Below are positions 31,744 to 40,739 of a DNA stretch of 64,000 bases, one piece after another. The stretch lies in the NCBI GenBank assembly GCA_024516155.1, contig JAJJXM010000031.1, positions 607,718 through 671,717 of the forward strand, given 5' to 3'. The notes beneath the pieces are model-generated. The model did not search any database and was not told the DNA's origin. It saw nothing but the letters and a program-made list of their open reading frames with translations. The translations under genes and the position numbers were made by a program. The stretch's first letter is position 1, and each line of letters begins with the position of its first letter. The DNA is from Pyronema omphalodes (Eukaryota; Ascomycota; Pezizomycetes; Pezizales; Pyronemataceae).

Positions 31744-32114
31744 ATGGTATCATCTACATCGCCCAAAGAATCAACCGGTATGATTTCACCTCCTATCTCC
31801 AAAACGAACTTCCTATCGCTCGACTAACAATTTCCGAAGCTGAGGTTCAAGAAACGAATTCCGCCACATCCGAGCTCATCGAAAAATACAAGCAAGAGAA
31901 TTCGAGGTTGAAAAAAGAAAATGAGCAACTGGGGAATACTGTAAACGAAACGATGAGAGATTTCAGCTTATTTATTAAGAGTAATCTCGACGAACACAAT
32001 CAGTGCAAAAAACAAATCAAGGCGCTAAAGATGGAATTGCAAATTGTCCTGGAATCTAAGAAGCAGCTACTGAAGCAATTGACTACCCTTATTCAAACCA
32101 ACACTAATGAATGA
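31744..32114 (+). CDS. Family B two-exon coiled-coil protein, right-arm copy (102 aa)
   Basis: Exon 1 is 31,744-31,777 (ATG also at 31,741), intron 31,778-31,839 (62 nt), and exon 2 is 31,840-32,114. Exon 2 from residue 33 on (MKKENEQLGNTVNETM..) is identical in amino-acid sequence to the left-arm copy. One long helical segment with heptads; unknown function. Confidence 0.75.
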
Positions 32115-32832
32115 GAGATATTTTGGAATTTGGTTGGTAGTTACAGGCTAGAGATAATGTCAGGAATAAAGAGTTGTGGTCGGGCTGATTACAATAGGCA
32201 GCTAGCTTAAAATGTTTTGGAAGAACCTGTGCTGCCGCAATGACTTTATCAATGAGTCTTGTTATACAACTATTATGTTTAATATGTTTTATCTCATTGA
32301 TATCGGTATAAACTATTTTGAGCAATGACAAACTTGACCTTCAACTCCTGACCCCCGAGTCACACCATTTCCATCGTGTTCCATTGCCACTGGCTCACAG
32401 ATTTATTCTTCCACTCCACTACGTAGACCTGTCACATGAAGCTTAGATGTATCCGAGATGACACATCAGATTCCGTTTAGAATAGATACGGGCGCTTGCG
32501 ACTTCCGCAGGAGTGAAGCAGTTGAATACCCCTACCATCGAGCTCATCAAGGGGATTTCCACCATGGCAACAGAACAAAGAACTACGGACTATGCTTTAC
32601 AATTCACGGAATCTATGCTATCAGTTTGATCTTGCCGAAAGAAACAAACTGCTTGATTTATAGGTTGTGACTATCAGTGGGAGATTTTGAGGAAAGTTTC
32701 GGAAGCAATGAGTAAATACAGACAGGGGCATCTACACCCCGTCCATTCATGCCCAGCTACCTTTGCAGCCCCCACGTTCGAAGCAGATCAGGCAGAGAGT
32801 ATATCAACATCACGATACATCACTCATTGTTC

Positions 32833-33050
32833 GGTACTCAGCATATTCGCCTCCAGTGCATGGTCAAGATCAACCCCATGACCAGGGGTTGAAATCTGTG
32901 AAAATTTTCATTCCTCAGTCCGGCGATTGTTTGAAAATTAACTACCCTATCCCTCTCCCTGGGGTCTTCTGACTATTTAATCACCGCAACTCCTCAGCTC
33001 CCCCTCACCATCCCACATCTACAAACCGCAGCGGTAGTTACATCACAAAC
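32833..33050 (+). promoter_or_regulatory. Conserved family A promoter block, right copy
   Basis: Carries the same GGTACTCAGC start, CAACCCC..GGGGTTG inverted repeat, GAAAATTTTC palindrome, TATTTAA and CCGCAGCGG in the same order and spacing as the other two A promoters. Confidence 0.65.
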
Positions 33051-33818
33051 ATGGCCTCCAGCACCCCTTCCCATTTGTCCTCTCCCCCTTCTCTTGTCCA
33101 CACGACTTCTTCATCTGAGGACTATCATTCCGAAGACTCCTACGCCGACGACTACGAAGACGAGGACGACCGGGACGATCACTACGACGACGAGGACGAC
33201 GACTCCTCATCCACTTCAGAAATGCCCCCTCCCAATCTCACCGCCATACCCAATACCCATGCCGCGCGCGCCCGACACCTTCTCTCCATGACCGCCGGAA
33301 TCGAACGCACCAACCAAGAGAACGCCGTGCTGCAAGCCAAGCTCAACCAACTTCTTCACATCAATCTTCTTCTCAAACAAGAAAATTTCCGTCTTCGCGA
33401 GGAACTCAGAATCGCTGATCTAGCCATGAGATCTGCCGAGGAGATGACCAAGACGAGGTGTTCTTGTGACAAGTGTGCGGAAAATCCTCAGTTCTTGCAT
33501 CCTGGCTCTGTTGATAGGGAGCTGCTGGTGTCCTTGGTACAGAGGATCAGGGATAATGAGAACCGACAGAGACGGCTGATGCAAGACCTCATTGCGACTC
33601 GTGACCGGTTGAGTGGTGATACCGTCGAGGAGGAAGACCAAGACGAGGAGGATGAACAGGACTACGAGGAGGATGCCGATAGAGAGAAGGACGCTGAGCA
33701 TAAGGTTGACCCCGACTACGTGCAGGATTCCCAGCAGAAGGCCAATCTTGAGCCCGAGGAGGAGCTCAAGCATAAGAAGCCCCAGTCTGTTGCTCCCTTG
33801 ATGGCTGTCAACAACTAG
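33051..33818 (+). CDS. Family A acidic coiled-coil protein, right copy (255 aa)
   Basis: MASSTPSHLSSPPSLVHTTS start, acidic tract of intermediate length, zipper segment, CSCDKC cluster, RELLVSLVQRIRDNENRQRR helix, acidic tail ending APLMAVNN. Its C-terminal acidic region is closer to the central copy (YEEDADRE.DAEH) than to the left-arm copy. That is odd if the arms are simple copies of one another. Confidence 0.8.
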   Translation: MASSTPSHLSSPPSLVHTTSSSEDYHSEDSYADDYEDEDDRDDHYDDEDDDSSSTSEMPPPNLTAIPNTHAARARHLLSMTAGIERTNQENAVLQAKLNQLLHINLLLKQENFRLREELRIADLAMRSAEEMTKTRCSCDKCAENPQFLHPGSVDRELLVSLVQRIRDNENRQRRLMQDLIATRDRLSGDTVEEEDQDEEDEQDYEEDADREKDAEHKVDPDYVQDSQQKANLEPEEELKHKKPQSVAPLMAVNN

Positions 33819-34576
33819 GAGTGATGGACGATCTGTACATTACTTCAGGGTCAATGGGTAGATCAGCGGGGCCGAGTAGCTTTTGTACGTTGGATGGATT
33901 AAGATGCCTACTTCACTATCATTTTCTGTATTATCCAAAACTAGTGTTATCTGATGTACATTTTTGTTACTGTCCATATTCTACTCTGAAAAAATCGATA
34001 CTTTCAGTATACTAAATGGGATTACTTACACAATATTAGGTTAAGTCTTTCGAGGTTGACGACAAACCGCCGTACACGCCAAGGTTAGACATTCAATCGT
34101 GATTGGACCGAGTGATATCTTATAGATAATATATTTCATGCACTTACGCATCACAAGCATTACCTCTCCACGGCACACTCCACTGTCCACAAAATCGGCA
34201 CAGTGTCATAATTACAAGTAACCACAGGGTGTTTGAGATTACGATAATTGATTTATTTAGGTACTTCAGAAAATTGACTGTAAAAAGGTGAAGTTGGTAT
34301 CACGATAATTAGACGGCGGTAGCAGACCCAACCACAATCCTCAATGTATTGTCTTGAATCTGTTTGACTTTGTTTTTAGTTGATTTAACTGGGATTATCA
34401 GAAGCGACAACAGACTTAATATTTCGAATCTTCAGGTATGTCTAGTTGAACTGCCCAGTGTTCAGACCGGTAAGTCTGATTTGGGCCTTTATTCAATCCT
34501 CCACCGCACCCTACGTTCGTTCACCATCACGACACATAAACTGCACCTCAGGCCCTTCTACCGAACAGCATTCTCA

Positions 34577-34939
34577 ATGGTAGCATCACCTACTTCACCC
34601 AAAACATCAACCAATATCACTGCTCCTCTTGTCAAAAACGAACTCCCTACAAATCAGCTCTCAATTTTCAAAGTCGCTCAAAACATTGATGCTACTACCT
34701 CTGCGCCTCTCGGAAAATATCAACAAGAAAATACCAGGCCTCAAGAAGAAAACTTGTCACTTAATATTCCGACCATGGAAACCCCATATATCAGGGATGA
34801 TTTCAACGAACACGATCAGTTTAAAAACAAAATGAAGGCGCTAGAGGAGAAACTGAAGAGTGTTCGGAAATCTAAGGAGGATCTGCTAAAGCAATCGAAA
34901 GTTTTGATTAACGCTAATATCAATGTATCGTCTGACTAA
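34577..34939 (+). CDS. Diverged family B homologue with coding intron remnant (120 aa)
   Basis: MVASPTSPKTSTNITAPLVK start. The C-terminal part (KMKALEEKLKSVRKSKEDLL) aligns with B. The region corresponding to the B intron is present but its donor GGTATG is changed to AATATC. The interval is two bases shorter than the intron, which keeps it in frame, and it has no stop. Upstream leader and the empty SINE target are recognisable (34,320-34,540). It may be a live gene or a lucky open pseudogene. Confidence 0.55.
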   Translation: MVASPTSPKTSTNITAPLVKNELPTNQLSIFKVAQNIDATTSAPLGKYQQENTRPQEENLSLNIPTMETPYIRDDFNEHDQFKNKMKALEEKLKSVRKSKEDLLKQSKVLINANINVSSD

Positions 34940-35421
34940 TAAGGGATATTTTGGGAGCTAGTTGATCGCTAGAAACTGGAGCTGTTTCGAGGAAATGGCG
35001 GTTAAAATACAGATTCAAATACGCAGCTAGCTAGGAATTTTGGAAAAGAACCTGTGCTGTTATAACCATATATCAACGAGTATGTTTATGTAATCATTAT
35101 TTTGAGTTCCTTTCTTTCATTATTATCAATTCGAACAACTATTTTGGGGGACGACAGTCTTTACTTCCACCTCCTTTTCCACGACTTACGCTGTATTTAT
35201 CGTGTCCTGCATGACTCACTACTACTAAACCCGGGCTTTTGTTCTTCCTACCCCAGCACGTAAATCAGTGACCGGTCACCTGGAGATTTAACATATCGCA
35301 TGCACCTGTAACTCGTTCAATGGTATTGCTCCTGCTTATCTTTACTCATGTCTTCTCTGTAATTCCCTCGCATAAAAGGACTCATTTCTTCATCCCTCGG
35401 CGGAAGTTCTCGACGATAGCC
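34940..35421 (+). other. 3' flank of the diverged B gene
   Basis: The B-type 3' flank (AGCTAGCT, GGAAAAGAACCTGTGCTG) continues to about 35,060. After that I see no gene. Confidence 0.4.
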
Positions 35422-35664
35422 ATGATGATTGCTTCTTATTCCACTCTCGGGCTCTTATGTCTTGCCATCTCAGTAACGGTGCAGAGCTCCACCGTCCCTG
35501 CCATTTCTGACCTATCTCCGCCTCTGACTATGAAAATTTCAACCACCTCCGGAACTCACAACAAGACTGCACCTCTGCTACATGGTCTTTTATTTGAAGA
35601 TATCAACTACTCCGGTAACAGTGGTCTCATTCCTGAGCTTATCGCTCATCAACGCAGCAGATAA
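35422..35664 (+). pseudogene. N-terminal fragment of a GH51 alpha-L-arabinofuranosidase (80 aa)
   Basis: A signal-peptide-like start (MMIASYSTLGLLCLAISVTV) is followed by TAPLLHGLLFEDINYSGNSG. This corresponds to the conserved N-terminal LLYGLMFEDI.HSGDGGIY motif of secreted fungal GH51 enzymes. The frame then ends at TAA. The family is normally about 600 residues, and no catalytic region follows within the next kilobase. Interpreted as a truncated relic. Confidence 0.6.
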
Positions 35665-36020
35665 AGCCACCCCTATAACAATGCAACTCTATAAGAAAAT
35701 CTATCATCTCAAGAGTTAACGCAACTATCTCGAAACACAAACATGAGCACGGATTCGAATACACTGGTCATGCAACTGCTATTAATCGAAAGAAGTTACT
35801 CTTGGAACAGGTGAGAAGAAGGTGGTTACGGGACAAAGTTTGCAGTACAATGTTCTGGAAACTTTGATTGTGGTGTTGAAGATGGTTTAACGTGTTGCAG
35901 GATTTGTTGACAAATGGTGAGTGGGGGCAATAAAATGAGGTGAAACTGGATGATGACAAGATGATCATTGAGAATAGGACATATACTATAGGATCATATT
36001 TTTAATAGATGGCATACAAA

Positions 36021-36141
36021 CAGCTACGGTCATAGAATCATGAATACAACGCATCCCGTCCGCTCTGCGCTATTTAAGCATGATATCGTCCGGCTAGTAC
36101 TGTCGTGGGTGACCAGACGGGAATCCCGGATACTGTAGTTT
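36021..36141 (+). rRNA. 5S ribosomal RNA gene
   Basis: About 120 bp with fungal 5S landmarks in order: a CATAGAATCATGAATACAAC helix region, GCATCCCGTCCGCTCTGCGC, TTAAGCATGATATCG, GGCTAGTACTGTCGTGGGTG, and ACGGGAATCCCGG. It is followed by a T5 pol III terminator at 36,139-36,143. A TATTTTTAATA element lies about 25 bp upstream. The 5' end (ACAGCTACGG) pairs imperfectly with the 3' end (CTGTAGTT), so it could be a diverged or pseudogenised copy. Dispersed 5S genes are normal in filamentous ascomycetes. Confidence 0.75.
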
Positions 36142-36452
36142 TTGGTTGACATCTTTTTGCTTTCCATAAAGACTGTGCAAGAATATTAATTACATCTTTC
36201 CCTTTTTTTGCTAATTGCCTTATTGCTAGTTGCATGTCTCCATATTATTATCGTGTCCTCTACGATAAGGGTATCCACATCTCCAACATCCGTACCTCAA
36301 TTGCCATGAAAACTTTCGATATTTCGCATACTTATGCTACCCACAATCTTAAAGGGTCTTTATCCGTCGCCGCGGTATTTTGAATACTTCATAAACTCGA
36401 CGCCTAATTAGCAGAAAATCATATTAACCTATTATACCGCCTACACGGTACA

Positions 36453-37079
36453 GCAGAGTTCGCTATGGTCCGTCCAGGACGGCGGAACCGGACGGGATTA
36501 CGGTGGTCGTCCGATCCCGCCTGCGAAACCAGAACACAGGACGACATCACAGGCGTTGGTTTTTTGAGTAAGCTAGCTTTCCCGGGGCGGTTTGATTCGA
36601 GTTTGCCATGACATTGTGGACCGTGGGGGGAATGTTTTCAGCGCCGTAGCAGGTAAACCCTCCATGTCCCACTTCAGTAAAACTTTGAAATCCCACAGCG
36701 GGTGCACGCTTCACCCTGAAACAGTTTGATTGCCTACAGTAGTTTGATATCATTTATGTTATTTAGCAAAGTACGGTTTCAGAATAAATATTCATTCTAT
36801 TTGTTAGTTCTCTTGATATTCGAATCATATATAGCCGGTTTTACTCGGCGTAATACATCAGAATTTTCTCAGCAAATATCATAAGCCAGTCAAAAGCGGA
36901 CGTTTGTGAGTGATCATTTGTGACCCCAGTCCTTGTCACCCATGGTCACCTGTGGTCCGTTCAGTCCATGGTGCCTCAAAGACTGCCGGTCTTGGTCCTA
37001 CTACAAGACGGGACTGTAAATGGCGGACCGATTCGGTCAACAGCTAGGACAGGGCCGGACGGACCATGACGAACTCTGC
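36453..37079. mobile_element. ~627-bp non-coding element with terminal inverted repeats
   Basis: The ends are inverted repeats of about 22 bp (20 of 22 matching). The left starts GCAGAGTTCGCTATGGTCC at 36,453; the right is GGACCATGACGAACTCTGC ending at 37,079. The interior is GC-rich relative to its flanks and has no credible ORF. No clear target duplication was found. Probably a MITE or deletion derivative of a DNA transposon. Confidence 0.55.
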
Positions 37080-37641
37080 AATCAAAGAGCTTATACCAAT
37101 CTTTGCCGCTTTCGCTCCATGGATAGTCGAAGGAGTAGCTAATTTGTACATGCCTAAATGTCAACAGCATCTTTTGATTATCGTCATTCAGGTAGTGATA
37201 TTTGCAATGTCTTCTTCTAGGATCTGTGCTTAGACAGTGGGGATGGAATTCGTGTTCTTGATTTCAAAAGTACACGTTAGAATATGTTATGCATCAATTC
37301 TATGATGGAGCGGGGGGCATAGTGTTTGATGCTGAAGAGTGAACAGCGATGAGCTGAAAAGAGAATGATGGAGGTTGACAAACACCGAGAGTTTATTGAT
37401 TGTGCGTTCAACAAGTACAACGAGGGAAGCTACATATAGGCAGGCCATCAAAATCCACCTCCACTACACGGCGAACTAAGTACCCTTCAACATTCAACAC
37501 AGCAAACACCAGGAAATCTATCCCATTTCAAATAGCGCACTCCAAACAGCTAGTTCACTTACAATTCCTTATAAAATCCTCGAGGATTAACCTTTACTAT
37601 AGCTGAACCACCCTCGACAAGATACAACCATCAACCGTACG

Positions 37642-37887
37642 ATGCCTCTTTCACTGGAGCGCATCTTCTGCAAATATTCAAAAAACTACCTCCTCATTCG
37701 GAAAGCGGCCAAACCTAGCAAAGTTCTATTCTATGGAACCGCGGCTGCCTATGGACTCAATATTATATCTGACGAAGGAAACCCACCTCATCAGCCAACA
37801 AATGGCTACAACTACAAGTTCATCGAGAAGATGATGAACATACCTTGGGTCAAGAATGAGCCATTCTTGCTCCCGATTCTTAGTTAA
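37642..37887 (+). CDS. Small tandem-array protein G1, putative membrane protein (81 aa)
   Basis: MPLSLERIFCKYSKNYLLIR start; basic amphipathic N-terminus, a hydrophobic segment (KVLFYGTAAAYGLNII), a short Pro-rich linker and a C-terminus with IPWVKNEPFLLPILS. Shares this pattern with G2 (38,229) and G3 (38,885). It resembles small single-pass mitochondrial membrane subunits in layout, but I recognise no family. Confidence 0.6.
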   Translation: MPLSLERIFCKYSKNYLLIRKAAKPSKVLFYGTAAAYGLNIISDEGNPPHQPTNGYNYKFIEKMMNIPWVKNEPFLLPILS

Positions 37888-38228
37888 CTGTCTTGATTTT
37901 ATGAATGGTAGATTTCTTTCAACCGTTAGTGTTTCAATTTGTTTTGTCAATTAATAAAGTCTGTGAGCTGAGTGATAAATCGCAAACGCGAGTGACTTCA
38001 GTCATACTACAATCGAAAATATCGAATTCAACACAGGCACATGAGTCAAATTTGACCCCTCTCCCCTCTCTTTCCCTCCCCTCCCGATGAGGCTCTCGGG
38101 GTAAAACCTACGACATCAATCTCGTAACTCTTCTCGCCGGGGCAAAAACACGCACGAACTTCAAAGATTAACCTCCCGCACAACCGCACAGTTCAAACGC
38201 TCTACAATCACCAACAATCGAACTAATC

Positions 38229-38480
38229 ATGCGGTTCTTGTTTGAACACAGACCGTTTCTCCGAAAATATCCTTTCGCCTTCCGCTTCATTCGCCACGGA
38301 CTCAAACCCACAAAATTCCTCCTCTACGGAACCATAATGGCATGGGGATTGAATATCCTGGCCGATCAATACCCTCAGCAACCACCTCCCGACAACGGAT
38401 ACGAGTACACAATGGGACGAGAATTTGTTAAGATACCTATGGTTCGGAAGGGACCCTTCTGGATTCCCATTATTGATTGA
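38229..38480 (+). CDS. Small tandem-array protein G2 (83 aa)
   Basis: MRFLFEHRPFLRKYPFAFRF; FIRHGLKPTKFLLYGTIMAW covers the basic helix and hydrophobic segment; then PQQPPPDNGYEYTMGREFVK and IPMVRKGPFWIPIID. Same length and segment order as G1, with the RHGL..KFL motif shared with G3. Confidence 0.6.
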   Translation: MRFLFEHRPFLRKYPFAFRFIRHGLKPTKFLLYGTIMAWGLNILADQYPQQPPPDNGYEYTMGREFVKIPMVRKGPFWIPIID

Positions 38481-38884
38481 ATTTGTCTTTATTTTTGTTT
38501 TTCCTGTGCCAGTTCATTCAGACGGCTCCATAGCTGCTAGGCTTTAGCTAAATACAAAGAAAATTCTCTCAGAGTGTGATTTCATTGTTGCTTTGGTTTA
38601 TATGAGTTTTCTTACCGTCTATGGGCCGAGTACAAAACAGCACAATAGACAATTTTCTGGACCCTGGGTTCAACACAGCATCATTGAGCTTAAGTTGACC
38701 CCTAAAAAGCTGGCAGAAAGGGAATTCTCACTATATGATTTACCACCGCCAAACACCGCGACATCTATTGACATCCTACCACACTCACCCAAATAACACA
38801 TCCGTGGATCTTGCGTCTGAGAATTATATAATCCCGACTTCACAAAAACTATCACTTCCAAACAACCACCTCACCTCAGCTACG

Positions 38885-39106
38885 ATGCCGTTCCGTCTTG
38901 AACGGTTTTTCCAGAAGCGCCCGCTTGCAGCACACATCATCCGCCATGGTCTTGGACCTTTCAAGGTCCTTGCCTGGGGAAGTCTGTTCTGCATTGCACT
39001 TTCGATCATTGGCGAGGGAAGACCTCCTCCTCCTCCTCCTCCTTCAGACAACGCGGAATTTAGAGTCATCAGGGAGATTTTCAAGATTCCTGTGAGCTGT
39101 AAGTGA
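38885..39106 (+). CDS. Small tandem-array protein G3 (73 aa, 3' end uncertain)
   Basis: MPFRLERFFQKRPLAAHIIR, HGLGPFKVLAWGSLFCIALS, a run of seven prolines, then EFRVIREIFKIPVSCK and TGA. The stop overlaps GTAAGT (39,099), and GTGAGC lies at 39,092. A TTGCAG acceptor is at about 39,170, so a short second exon may replace the last residues. The usual PF..PI C-terminus of the family is missing in the unspliced reading. Confidence 0.5.
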   Translation: MPFRLERFFQKRPLAAHIIRHGLGPFKVLAWGSLFCIALSIIGEGRPPPPPPPSDNAEFRVIREIFKIPVSCK

Positions 39107-39461
39107 CCGTTTCTTATTTCTATTATTCATTGATTGAACTTGCCACCGTCTTGCTGGCCGTCTTATTGCAGCCCTTCAGCGATATGAAATAAGAGTTGCT
39201 TTATGTTTTACATTCGCTGACTGTATGTACTTGATAGTGAGATTCCAGTCTGTAAAGAATCGAGAGCGGGCTATGGAGCATTCAGCATAGATAAACATCC
39301 CCCGCTGTATACTTCGACCTCCAAGGACTCTAACATGGCGGCACTATCAACAACACCACATTCATCCGAACCTAAACCACACACCTGTCAATATTCCAAC
39401 ATCTAAAACCGAACCACACAACCATCATCAACCTCCTCAGCAAATCACAACTACCTCAACG

Positions 39462-40039
39462 ATGCAGTTCTTTCTTAAAAACCTTCTCTTCAACCCCCTT
39501 TTCTGCGAAGCATCCTTCAACAACTTCCCAATCGAGGCACACATCATCCATCACGGACTCACGGTCTCAGGTTAAGCCTATCAAGTTCCTAATATCGTTT
39601 TGGGATCTGTCATAGCCCCGCGGGGGTCATAACTATTAGAAGCCTGCCTGTTCTCAGCAATCTAGCTTATCGAACAAGGTCCTCAAGTTTATTGAACAAC
39701 GAAGACAAACCTCACGGGGACAAGAAGGCCCACCAAACAGGACGTGATATAGCTGAGGATGGGAACAATAGGCTTTTTCTATATATAATGCTTCCTTTCC
39801 TCTCTTTGTATCGTCACTATCATAAAGCGTCCATCTCATCCTGATTCCTGTCCACTTTTACATTATGTAACCTTATCGGTGATATCAGAGGTAATATCAT
39901 CGGTCTCAGATACCACCTCTACCTTTACCTTTACCCCTTCTATGACGACGTCGAATTCAGGGCCACGAGAAAAAACCTCTTCAAAATCCCTGTGGTTCGT
40001 AATGGGTTGTTTGTTATGCCTGGTCCTATTTTTTGGTGA
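39462..40039 (+). pseudogene. Fourth tandem copy G4, interrupted
   Basis: An N-terminal part (MQFFLKNLLFNPLFCE.., AHIIHHGL) frameshifts at about 39,560. Remnants of the membrane segment follow to about 39,607. After about 300 bp of unrelated sequence the C-terminal part resumes (EFRATRKNLFKIPVVRNGLF, stop at 40,037). Not translatable as one protein. Confidence 0.6.
39608..39880. mobile_element. Possible solo LTR inside G4
   Basis: The inserted sequence begins TGTCATAGCCCCGCGGGGG, has a CTATATATAATG TATA-like box near 39,780, and lies where G2/G3 have continuous coding. The right boundary and target duplication are not clear, so the LTR reading is tentative. Confidence 0.35.
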
Positions 40040-40673
40040 TTCTATGGCGATTTCTCGCGAATATAGAGACTAAATTCATGACTGGCCTGGAGACTTGAGG
40101 ATATGGGATTAAACACGGCGCTGGTCTGTTATGATAGTTGTGGTGATTGGAGTTTATGTCGATTTTAAGAATGATGAATCGTATTGGATGTTTGGAATCT
40201 TCGGGAGTTGGGATAAGCTTATGGGGTTGATGTCCGGGAATCGGGATTTGGGGGGGGTGGGCGGGTTGTGTTTCTTGCCGTTGGCCGCTTTTTTTTTTTT
40301 TTTTTTTGGTCGACTTGTTCCTTTATTAAGTTTTAAGTATTTCGCTTGGCTAATAAAATAAATCCAGTAACAAAATCCCAGCTATTATCAATCCCCAATC
40401 TCAACTACAGCAGTTTACATATTGAAAACCCAGATTTTATTTGATACTCTCAATACAGAATTCAATTCGTTGACTAGTATCTACCGTATCTACTATCTCT
40501 CAGTAGCCAGAACACCAGTGATAACTTCTCACATACGCTAAACGTATCTAGACTCCAGAATATCTAAACCCTTTGAAAAGTTAAAAGTTAAAAGTTAAAA
40601 GTTAAACCCCCAGATGCCAGATGGATACTACGAAGACCTCAGGTACAAAACTGTAGTCTGTACGAGGTGCTGG

Positions 40674-40732
40674 ACAAAAGTGACCGTCACCCCGCGCGGC
40701 GCTTAGCACAGAAAAGTGACGGTCACTTTTGT
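40674..40732. repeat. Perfect 17-bp inverted repeat with 25-nt loop
   Basis: ACAAAAGTGACCGTCAC (40,674-40,690) and its exact reverse complement (40,716-40,732). Each arm itself contains the near-palindrome GTGACSGTCAC. It could be a dimer-binding site or the remains of a foldback element. Confidence 0.7.
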
Positions 40733-40739
40733 CACGGTA

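Larger units (their letters stand above)
25565..33995 (+). repeat. Right arm of the large inverted duplication
   Basis: Plus-sense partner of 4,034-11,750, 8.4 kb long, with the gene order C, D, mini-gene remnant, short ORFs, SINE-like insert, B, A. The arms are separated by about 13.8 kb that contains GCV2 and the central B-A unit. Confidence 0.9.

Noticed and set aside
4034..33995. Repeat-induced point mutation (RIP) in the arms
   Set aside because: Differences in the C gene are mostly transitions, but they are few, include CpG and both directions, and the coding frames are largely intact. A genome-wide RIP index would be needed.
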